A stretch of DNA of 64,000 nt from Rhynchopus euleeides (taxonomy: Eukaryota > Euglenozoa > Diplonemea > Diplonemida > Diplonemidae). The notes under the pieces were generated by a model. That model was given only the letters and a program-made list of their open reading frames with translations, was not told the origin of the DNA and searched no databases. This document shows positions 1-8,021 of the stretch, piece by piece; the stretch's first letter is position 1, and every line of letters starts with the position of its first letter. The position numbers and the translations under genes are program-made. The stretch lies in the NCBI GenBank assembly GCA_963210315.1, contig OY723302.1, forward strand, positions 496,001 to 560,000, given 5' to 3'.

Positions 1-143
1 CCCTTCGATGACGGTGGCCCTGTTTGCTCCGACACACGTTGCTGATATCAACGTTGCAAGAGACCCCCTCCCGAGGGGGCACTGACTGCTGTTCAGTTTG
101 GCATCGACAGCCTGCGGATGAACGAAACCGACCCGGAGCGGGT

Positions 144-1469
144 GCCTTCGCTCAGAGCTGCAGAAAGGTGAGGAGCGGTGATCCGCCTCACAAACAACTG
201 GGCTGCAAAGTGGCACAGTTTGGCATACAGTGTGGCATGCAGTGTGGCACGGGGCGAAGGCCTTCAGGACGGTTTCGTTTAAAACTTCACAATCACCCCC
301 GCCCCACACCCCCTCCCCTGATCGTTTGCGCTAACACGTTCACAACACAAAAGAAGGGCTAGATATCAGGATGCATGAAGGGCTGCTATTGCAGGGCGAG
401 GTTAGAATTTGGATGGGTGTGTGTGGGCGGTGGCACAGCCTTTCTGACGCATCCCGATGCGGGGCTCCTTTCAAAAAAGAACGAAAACCCTCGTTGGGCA
501 AATCAAAAGTCTCTGCCTTGGTGGATGCACCGACTCATTTACAATGCCCGTCGGTAGACCACCAGGAGGGGAGGGAACCTGTGTGAGGCGCTTGAGTCAT
601 CCAGGTGGGCAGGGAACCTGGGGACTCATTAAGGCAGAGCATCTCCAAGCCTTGCCCACTCACATGCGAGGATATGGCAAGGGCTCAGCACAATGGATAC
701 AGCCCGTGACACTCCAGAAGCAGAGCCGTTGTGCTACCTCAAGGGGCGAAGAACTACGCCTTGGAGTCGATGTTATGCAGCTATTCATCGCAGGAGCACA
801 CACCTCCGGTTGACATTCCTTTTGGTAAGTGCAGGATGCATCGAGTATACTCTGATATCACCTCCACTATGACACACACGTGACGCTGTATTGTATTCCC
901 TGCCCTGGGTCACCGACACCACCAACCTGACACGATCCGACGGAAACAATGTCGCCAGAAGGTGTTGCGTTGCCCCGGCAAGCAATTTCCCTTCGAGGAG
1001 ACAAAGCTGCTGGCTGGAGGAGGTGATGGGAAGAGGGGGAAGACGATGAAGACGAGGAATACGACGGGAAGCGAAAGGTGGTGTGATAAGGTCGGGAGGA
1101 GGGGAGGAGAGGGGGTGGGGGGGAAGGTGGGTGGGTGGGTATGGTGGGCCGAACTGTGGAGGGTGAAGGTCGGGCAATTTTACCGACACACCCTTTTGCA
1201 ATATTTGCCCTTTTATTTGTTCTTTTTTCACACACAACAAGAAGAAAGCTTGTCACAGTGAAAAAGATAGTTGGCAGCGCTTTGGGTGACAAACACAATC
1301 TACCTTGCCTTGTTGCTATGACTGTGCGCACACTCACACCAACCTTCATCAGGCAAAACACGTGGGAGGCCTTCGCTCTGTGCCACTGTGTGTCAAACTG
1401 TGTCACTTTGCAGCCAGTGTTGTGAGGCGGCTCACCATTCCTCACTTCTCTGCATTTCTGAGCGAAGGC
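144..1469. repeat. Inverted-repeat-bounded element, probably non-autonomous
   Basis: The segment 144-265 reappears in reverse complement at about 1366-1469. Both arms contain CCTTCGCTCAGA, a GCCGCCTCACAA-like block, CTGCAAAGTG and CACAGTTTG in the same order and end in GCGAAGGCC. The arms are imperfect (roughly 80 per cent by eye), so the copy is not fresh. The 1.1 kb interior has only short overlapping reading frames without recognisable domains, plus G/C homopolymers. I infer a decayed inverted-repeat element that depends on another element's enzyme. No target-site duplication could be fixed because the outer edges fade. Confidence 0.5.
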
Positions 1470-2072
1470 CCCCGTGAGGTTTGTTCACCCGGGTTTGGCG
1501 CACAAACAAACGTTACGTAACACTGGCACCGGATATCGCTGCGCGAGGTTGTTTGTGCATAACGGGGGGGAGGTGGTGTGAGACATATGTGGATGGCGAG
1601 GATTTGTGGCTGTTGTGTGCGAGGGGGGGCGGGGCGGGGTGGGAGAAATGCCTTTGAAGGGGTGTCATGGCAAGCAAACAACGCTGCATACGTTTTGTTT
1701 TTTTGAGGGTAAAGTGCGGTGAAAAAGCCAGCACTCTAAAGAGCTGGTAGATCACCCCCTCCCCCCCCCCCCATCCACTTCACCATCGTTATGCAGGCCA
1801 TATGTAGCATGCATCACCACCCCCTCCTACACACACCCACGTGGGTAAGGAAGCAAAGTAGAGAAAAGGGTGAAGCACAGGGTTGACCTCACCTCTCTTC
1901 CCCCCCCCTCTTCGCACCTACCCGATACCCGACAGCCCACCCCCACGCTACCCACCCCTCCCCCCCCCATCCCCCGTCTCCTTCCTGAGGTGAACGGCCC
2001 TCTGTCTCGGACATGCAGTGCAAACAAGAACAACCTTCGTCTGCAATGGTCTGCAAGGTGCAATCTGCATGC
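1470..2072. other. Gene-free C-rich stretch
   Basis: This stretch holds long C/G homopolymers (for example about 1755-1772 and 1951-1969) and pyrimidine-rich low-complexity DNA. It lies just beyond the stop of the minus-strand gene at 2073-2741 and may contain its 3' untranslated region. No conserved reading frame is seen. Confidence 0.4.
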
Positions 2073-2741
2073 CTAGAGGGCACCAAAGGCGGGAACGAGC
2101 GGAAGACTCGCTGCTGGGAACATAGGAAACATGAGCAGGTCAAGCCCCATTGCCTCGCGTGCACGGTGCTGCAGGGTCGGGTCCAGCTTCTGCACCAAGG
2201 CATGGGGCAGCCTGGACAGCGGCATGGGCGCGACACTGCCAGGAGTCCTGTTATGACCATACGCCGTCGGGGGCGGGAGCCTCTGCGGCGGTTCTGCCGG
2301 GTAAAGGACACCCGCCCCAACCTCACCGGCAGCCTTCATGTTGAGGCCGACAACATTGACCTTCTGCGCAGGCGGCGTCAGGTTGACACTGGGCGCCACA
2401 AAACAGTTCGCCGGGTTTGAACACAGCTTGAGGGACGCCATGTCGAAGTCGAACTGGATAACATCCGGGGGAACGATCTCCGGTGCCTCCCTCTCTGCTG
2501 GCTCCGTCTGGACATCCTCACCTGTCGAATCCGTATCGTGGTCACCGCCGTCCATAAAGAATGAAGTCCCCTCTGGCAGGAGGGAGGGCGGGACAGAGGT
2601 GCTGTGGGCATCGTCATCACCGGTGTCGGTGTCATCCGCCCAGATCGCCGACACAGAGCGGTAGCCGGTCTTGGCGTCAATTTGGGCGATAGTGGCGCGT
2701 GCGGCGTCGCCCTGCATCTGCTTGACCCTCTCGCTCACCAT
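2073..2741 (-). CDS. Hypothetical protein, 222 residues
   Basis: Not recognised. I chose the ATG whose complement is at 2739-2741 (protein begins MVSERVKQMQGDAARA), because the frame upstream of it translates into Pro/Thr/His-rich low complexity typical of a pyrimidine-rich 5' leader. The first 30 residues could form a short helix. They are followed by an acidic stretch (DDTDTGDDDAH, then repeated D/E/T residues) and a second half rich in proline and hydrophobic residues (NLTPPAQKVNVVGLNMK). There is no signal peptide, membrane segment or known domain. The reading frame has codon use consistent with coding (G/C at third positions), and no competing plus-strand gene is convincing. The gene runs in the same direction as the 3840-5918 gene upstream of it. 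Expression and function are unknown. Confidence 0.5.
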   Translation of the reverse strand: MVSERVKQMQGDAARATIAQIDAKTGYRSVSAIWADDTDTGDDDAHSTSVPPSLLPEGTSFFMDGGDHDTDSTGEDVQTEPAEREAPEIVPPDVIQFDFDMASLKLCSNPANCFVAPSVNLTPPAQKVNVVGLNMKAAGEVGAGVLYPAEPPQRLPPPTAYGHNRTPGSVAPMPLSRLPHALVQKLDPTLQHRAREAMGLDLLMFPMFPAASLPLVPAFGAL

Positions 2742-3839
2742 TGTAACACAGGTAGTGTGTGTGTGAGGAGAGAAGAGGGAAGTGTGTGAGCGGGTGGTGT
2801 GGGGTGGGGTGGTGTGCAGAGCGGAGGAGCCCTGCGGTGCGGGAGAAGGTGTGTAGGTTAGGGGGTGTGGTGTGGTGGAAGGCACAGCGCGATGTCTGCC
2901 CCCCGAGTCAATTGGCACGTGTGCTGTGATAGAATGCTGCTGGACACATAGATAGGGGGGGGGGGGAAGGGGCTTCTATAAGCAGCAGGGCACCACAAGA
3001 AAATATACACTGCTGCGCTGCGCTGGATAATCGCTAATCTAACCCCGCTCTGACGCCACTCACCCCCAACTGCACCCCCACCCCCACCCGTTTTGAGTGG
3101 GTTGAACCCGCGCAGATTTCATGGTCCACTTGCCGCGGGTGGTTGGGGGGGAAGCTGTGGTATCTATTTTGTGAATGTGGCGCCAACTCCCAAGAACGGT
3201 TTGTCTCGCGACATCCGTTGGTTTACACAAATATCTACGGCGTGATTAGGCGTGGGATGTTGGGGGACAGCAATGCGGAGAAGAGCGTTGTGCAGGCAGA
3301 GGAGAGAAAGAGAAAGCGAACAAATCGACCTCCCTTCAACCCTCAAGTAGTGGATGTGGAGGTGGGGGTGTTGTATGCGAGTCTGAAAATTCGTACTCCC
3401 CTTGCTTTGTGACAGACACTCTGCCCCAGCAAACTGTGGGAGAAAGAAATTCGAACTCCTTTAGATCGGCACACCTTTTGTTGTGCATCAAGGCTGTGCT
3501 TGCGCCGAGCCCCTGCGGCCACCCCCCCTGTGAATGAAAGCGGCATGAAAAGGTACAAACCTTCCAGTGTAAAGCAAAAAAAACGGGACACAGCACGCCT
3601 GCACCACCACACCCCCTTGCCATATACATGACGCATTCCTTTTGCTCTTTGCAGGCGGGTGGGGGGGCAGGGGAAGAGGGGGGAGGGGGTGGTGGTGGCC
3701 TCCCCATTTTTCAATCTGACTTACACAACGAGCCCTCCACCCCTCTCCACCCCCCACCCCCCACCCCACCTCCCCGGTTGGGGTTGAAACTAAAATCAAC
3801 CACACGCAGACAGCCTCAGGATAGCACCGTATGCCACCT
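2742..3839. other. Intergenic region with G/C homopolymers
   Basis: No gene is seen. The region separates two minus-strand genes and must hold the 5' leader of the downstream one and the 3' end of the upstream one. It has a G12-like run near 2957 and several C/G tracts near 3730-3770. On the minus strand a CTTATAGAA box lies around 2970-2980, about 230 bp upstream of the 2741 start, but I cannot show that it is a promoter. Confidence 0.35.
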
Positions 3840-5918
3840 TCAGTGGGTGCGGTGTGGGTGGAGGATACGGGGGCGTGATCGGGCTGTGGGCTGGATGCTG
3901 TGCACAGCTGGGGTATCAAGAGCTGAGCTCTGCGGGCTGACCAGCGCTTCGGACGCCTTGGCAACTGCCGCAGCACGGCTGGTGGAGAGCGACGCGGCAC
4001 GGGACGCCTTGCCAACACCGTACGCCTTGCGTATGGCCTGAAGCAGGCGGAGCACCATACGCACATCACCCTCGAGGAGGGCCTCACACACATCCTCTTC
4101 CACCTCACGCATCGTATCGACGACGCGGCGGCGCGCGTTGAACAGCTGCAGGATCTTCATCAGGCTGTGCCGCCGCTGCGCATCCCTCTTCGGCTGCATC
4201 ACCACACCAGGCACCGGCTTGTATTCATGCTCAAGCTTCATAAACAGCGTGGCCAGAAGGGTGCCCTCACGCACCCCCTCCGAAACCCCACCGGTCCCCA
4301 CGGCCGGGGCACCTGTGAGACCTTTCACCCACTTGTTGAGCGCCATCAGCTCCTGCTGTGCAGCGCGGCGCTCGTCCCCAGTGGTGCTGTGTGGCACGAC
4401 TTCTGGGGATTTCGGACGGTCAGGCTCAGCCTGTTGCTGCTGTGGCGGTGTGGGGGCACGCTTCGTCTGAACAGGGCGTGCTGCAGGCGGGGCGCGGTGC
4501 ACAGCACTGTTCATCCGCGCTATCGGTGAGGGAGGCGGGTGATGCCCCTGCCCGGGTTTCAAGGCTGGGCCAGCTGCAGGAGAGGCAACTTTTGATGATG
4601 TTGGGATGTATGGGACATCCCCGGGGCGGACCCGGTGGCGGCGGGGTGGGTAGCGGTCCACCATGCGCATCACATCCTCGAGGAGGGGCAGCAGCACCGC
4701 GGGGTTGCCTGCGTAGATCTCCTCAACCGCAGCGCTGTCGAGGTAGGCTTTGGACATGCCGCGCATGCAGCGCAGCGCCTCCAACGCCTTCTCGATGTTG
4801 AGGATGCAGGTCTTCTTGATGCGCGGCTGGAGGAAGACGCCCACCACAGGCACATCACCCACAACACCCGCCAGCTCGCACAGCAGGGTCCCGTTGCAGA
4901 GGTGTGGCATCACATTCGGGACACCGATCGTGGTGGGGGGTGCCCGACACATCTCTGTGCCAGGCCTTGCGGCAGTTAGAGCGGTGCTCTGCACCGCACC
5001 GCCCTGGGCCTTGAGGAGGCCTAGGTGGAAGAGGAACTGAAGCACGGCGAGCTCCAGGTCACGCATGTCACGCGGGCGTGAGTACCCATAGAATGTGCTT
5101 CCGGCGCGGATGTGGGAGCGGGTTGTCGATGCGATTGCATCGGGATACGCCTTCAGGACAAACCACAACAATCCCCATGCCGTGTCATAGTCACCCGCAA
5201 GCACGTCCTCCACCACCCGGTGGTAGACACGCGTCGAGAGCCCCTTCGGTGAGATGATCTCATACACATGCTGAAAGAGGCGCCTGCTGTCATTCGGGCA
5301 TGCCGGGAGTGAGGCCAGCAGCCTTTTATACTTCGAGGAAATGTCGGAGGCGTGGAGGGCAGCAGAGCAGTGGACGGCCACCTCCAGGTGCAGCACCCCG
5401 TTGACCAGTGTGTCCTCCAGGGGGAAGGGGGAGGGTGTGTCCTGTGGGGGCACGCGGAAGTTGGCGGAGGCCAGCCACTGGGTGCACTCCCGTCTGCAGT
5501 GCACGGCGTCGCCTCTGACCATGCGGAGGAAATCGTCTTCGGCATTGGCGAGGCTGTCGCGGGAGCGTGGGGCGGACGTGCTCCGGTGTCCGGAATTGGA
5601 GCGGGAGCGCGTGCGTGGGGCAGACACACCCCTCACCGAGTCGCGTCCGCTGCTCGCGCGTCTCCCGGTGGAGGAGGCTCGCTCGGCACTCGCCCCGCGG
5701 CGCAGCCTGCTGCGTTGCACCAGCTCCGCGCTGTGGCCTGCGTGTGACATTCGCTGGGACACCCAGGAGTGCGTCCGGTGTTGCAGAGACGAGCTTCTGC
5801 TCCGCGGGCCGTCCTGTGGGCGGGCGTACCGTGTGGTGCACCCATAGAGGCGGGACACCGGTGGAGTCGCCTGCGGCTCTGGGCGTGTGTACCTCGGCAG
5901 CACGTCGGCATCGTACAT
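3840..5918 (-). CDS. Protein with three calponin-homology-like modules
   Basis: A 692-residue protein starting at a clear ATG (complement 5916-5918). Residues 1-130 are Arg/Ser-rich and disordered. Three similar modules follow at about 145-262, 300-435 and 525-645, separated by Pro-rich linkers. Each module shows a helix with LxNGxLLCEL-like sequence (VNGVLHLEV, CNGTLLCELA, REGTLLATLF) and ends in a helix resembling the CH-domain close: DVLAGDYDTAWGLLWFVLKAY, EEIYAGNPAVLLPLLEDVMR, ALLEGDVRMVLRLLQAIRK. Module 2 also has the LNIEKALEALR helix. CH domains bind actin or microtubules or act in signalling scaffolds, so a cytoskeletal or flagellar role is plausible but is inference. The similarity among the three modules is seen directly in the sequence. 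The CH assignment rests on pattern only. It could instead be an unrelated helical repeat. Confidence 0.65.
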   Translation of the reverse strand: MYDADVLPRYTRPEPQATPPVSRLYGCTTRYARPQDGPRSRSSSLQHRTHSWVSQRMSHAGHSAELVQRSRLRRGASAERASSTGRRASSGRDSVRGVSAPRTRSRSNSGHRSTSAPRSRDSLANAEDDFLRMVRGDAVHCRRECTQWLASANFRVPPQDTPSPFPLEDTLVNGVLHLEVAVHCSAALHASDISSKYKRLLASLPACPNDSRRLFQHVYEIISPKGLSTRVYHRVVEDVLAGDYDTAWGLLWFVLKAYPDAIASTTRSHIRAGSTFYGYSRPRDMRDLELAVLQFLFHLGLLKAQGGAVQSTALTAARPGTEMCRAPPTTIGVPNVMPHLCNGTLLCELAGVVGDVPVVGVFLQPRIKKTCILNIEKALEALRCMRGMSKAYLDSAAVEEIYAGNPAVLLPLLEDVMRMVDRYPPRRHRVRPGDVPYIPTSSKVASPAAGPALKPGQGHHPPPSPIARMNSAVHRAPPAARPVQTKRAPTPPQQQQAEPDRPKSPEVVPHSTTGDERRAAQQELMALNKWVKGLTGAPAVGTGGVSEGVREGTLLATLFMKLEHEYKPVPGVVMQPKRDAQRRHSLMKILQLFNARRRVVDTMREVEEDVCEALLEGDVRMVLRLLQAIRKAYGVGKASRAASLSTSRAAAVAKASEALVSPQSSALDTPAVHSIQPTARSRPRILHPHRTH

Positions 5919-6387
5919 GCCACCCTACTGCATCGTATGTCGGTGTAGAGATCCAGAGACACCTAAAGCCTGGGGGGTGGTCAAATGGCAGAGTGCGGAG
6001 GGTGGGGGGGGTAGTGAAATAGAAGAAAAGACAAACGAGGGACGACTTCCCTTCACTCGACATCAGCAGGTTGCACCGTGCGAGTACGGGTGTTGTTTGG
6101 TCGGTGATTGGGGTGATCGGGGGGAGTCTTCGGTCGGACATAAGACACAAAACATCAATATCAAAAACGCGTCTCGTGGGAGATGGGGGTAACTCAGCCA
6201 CCGCTTTTCCGTTGCATTAGGCAACGTTCAGTGCAAAAGCTGACGTACGGAGGGGCGAAGGCAGGGAGCAAAACGCCACTCGTTGGCCTGATGAAGGGTG
6301 GTGTTTGTTCCGTTCGCCCCCTTCCAACCTTGCAAGAAAATTGTTGTTGCAAGTGGGAGAATGTATATTTCCTGCACCCCGGCCGGA

Positions 6388-6480
6388 GGCCGAAATTGCA
6401 CCCGAGTGCAGGAAAAAAAACGGTCCGAGGGCCGGAGGCCCGAGGCCTTTTTTTTCCTGCTCGAGGGTGCAATTGAGGCC
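6388..6480. repeat. Long hairpin with A8/T8 arms
   Basis: GGCCGAAATTGCACCCGAG at 6388-6406 pairs with a near-complement ending at 6480. The stem continues through TGCAGGAAAAAAAA against TTTTTTTTCCTGC, and the loop is a GC-rich GGCCGGAGGCC palindrome. The stem exceeds 30 base pairs with a few mismatches. It could be a miniature foldback element or form a cruciform. Confidence 0.65.
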
Positions 6481-6572
6481 GAAACGGGGTGCAGATGATG
6501 GTTTCTTGCGAAACCCGGTCGTTTCGCGCGCTGCGCGACGTGTGAGAAGTATCTCGAATTTTCCACTTTCCA

Positions 6573-6642
6573 GCACTCCAGCTCACTTTCCAGCACTGCG
6601 GCTCACTTTCCAGCACTGGTGCTGGAAAGTGAGCTGGAGTGC
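6573..6642. repeat. 24-bp perfect inverted repeat
   Basis: GCACTCCAGCTCACTTTCCA begins the left arm (6573-6596). Its exact complement is at 6619-6642, and a third partial copy of the arm (GCTCACTTTCCAGCAC) lies in the loop. It is close in character to the AGTGTAAAGTGAGCTGGAGG motifs at 22.7-24.7 kb. Confidence 0.75.
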
Positions 6643-6739
6643 AGTGCAAGAAACGACCGGGTGCGCAAGAAAAACAAATACGCACATGGTGTGGCTGAAC
6701 CCTAAAAAATAGTTCGGTAGTTCTGCCAAATGGGCCATT

Positions 6740-6905
6740 TTTCACGATTTTTTCGGTTTTTTGTCCGGACCGGCACCGCATTTGAGGGGCCAAAATCTGA
6801 TTTCCGAGGCCCGGGGATGGTCGCAGTGGCTTCATTTGGCCAAAAACGTTCAATTTACCCTTCCCCAAAAAAAATTTCGAAAGGGTCCCCCTACAAATCG
6901 CCGGT
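6740..6905 (+). repeat. Dispersed repeat, left member of an inverted pair with 11865-12040
   Basis: Read forward, this block contains GACCGGCACCGCATTTGAGG, CATTTCCGAGGC-like sequence, TGGTCGCAGTGGC and CAAAAACGTTCAATT. The same blocks occur in the same order on the minus strand at 11865-12040, at about 80 per cent identity by eye. The pair encloses the two-gene cassette and the foldback at 10.6-11.9 kb, so it may mark an older and larger element. Confidence 0.6.
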
Positions 6906-6994
6906 CTTATGGTGCCCCTGACGACCCCATATTGCGTAGTTTGTGCGTAGTGAAAAGGGGGGGGGGTCTCATTTTTTGGTCCCCTTTTCCGGCC

Positions 6995-7894
6995 TCAGCC
7001 AGTTCTCTGTCTCTTTGCCGGGTTCCCAAACTCAAGGAGTTCTTGCTGTTCCGGGGTCAGTGCGGGTGCAGGCGCTTCAGGTGCTGCAGGTTCTTCAGGT
7101 TCTTCAGGTGCTGCAGCGCTGGCAGCCTTCGGTGCGGGTTTCGACGCCGGCTTTGCAGCTGTCTTTCGGGGTGCCCTTTGGCGCGGTGCCTGCTTCAGCT
7201 CGTCGGGATGATCCAGCTTCTTCTTCAGTGTCTTGCAGCTCGTTGCGTGGCGTAGAAATGCATCGGTACTGCTCAATTTTCCGACGTGGCTCGGAATCTT
7301 TTTCTTGCAGCTGCAGGTAACGACACCATGCCCAACAACAATCCCCAGACCGTCGAGGGAGAGTGGGCGCCTGGATCCCGTGACACAGATCTCTAGTGCC
7401 GTTGTGATCCCCTCTGATAACGTCTCCTGGACGTTGTCAGCGGAGGTTGCCTGTGTGGCGGTGACCTCCGTATACCCCGCGGGGTCCCGTGCCAGCAGCG
7501 CCTTCTTCAGCTTTTCGTCGACCCCTCGGTCGACGCTCGCCTTAATGTCGAGGGCCACCTTCAGGGTGGCACCTTGCATCGCCCTGAAGGCTGTGAGCGT
7601 ATCATCACTTGCAATCTCCAAGGTGTTCTCCCCGTGTTCGAACTGCACCGACCCAACCACGACTGCGTCCTTGCCACAGAGAAAGGAGTGCGCTCTCCAG
7701 ATCGCTCGGACGCGCCTCTTGTAGTCCCGCTCACTCTCGGATTTTTTGCGACCCTGTTTGGGAGGAAGGCGTGTCTCAAACGCCTTCCACACGGTGTCGA
7801 ACGTGTCGACACTCGTCACGAGCAACGGCTCGGCAAAGCTGCCGAACTCCTTCTCGCGATACCGCAGGCTGTACTTCACCGTTACGCACTGCAT
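6995..7894 (-). CDS. Cassette protein B, unknown, 299 residues
   Basis: Not recognised. The start chosen is the ATG with complement at 7892-7894 (MQCVTVKYSLRYREKEFG). In-frame ATGs upstream at 8017 and 8029 would add a stretch translated from a C11 tract (LLLLFTPPPPP), which looks like leader rather than protein. Residues 1-170 are a mixed, well-folded-looking region with a basic patch (KQGRKKSESERDYKRRVRAIW). A possible metal site follows near the middle of the C-terminal half (VTCSCKKKI and FLRHATSCK, pattern CxC...HxxxxC). Then comes an Ala/Pro/Lys-rich tail (KTAAKPASKPAPKAAS) and a basic end, KRQRTG. The basic tail and possible zinc site suggest a nucleic-acid-binding protein. It lies just downstream of gene A in the same direction and ends within 40 bp of the left inverted repeat. 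Confidence 0.6.
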   Translation of the reverse strand: MQCVTVKYSLRYREKEFGSFAEPLLVTSVDTFDTVWKAFETRLPPKQGRKKSESERDYKRRVRAIWRAHSFLCGKDAVVVGSVQFEHGENTLEIASDDTLTAFRAMQGATLKVALDIKASVDRGVDEKLKKALLARDPAGYTEVTATQATSADNVQETLSEGITTALEICVTGSRRPLSLDGLGIVVGHGVVTCSCKKKIPSHVGKLSSTDAFLRHATSCKTLKKKLDHPDELKQAPRQRAPRKTAAKPASKPAPKAASAAAPEEPEEPAAPEAPAPALTPEQQELLEFGNPAKRQRTG

Positions 7895-8021
7895 TGGGCC
7901 TTGTATAATATTCTCCTGGAGTGGGCGAAGTGTGTGATTGAAGGCACTGCATTGATCCAGCAACGAAATCAAAGCGGGGGGTGGGGGGGGGGTGAAGAGT
8001 AGCAGCAGCCCTTTCATTTTA

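Noticed and set aside
785..2326. Several 100-190-residue frames on both strands
   Set aside because: Low-complexity Pro/His/Arg translations of C- and G-tracts without start context or domains.
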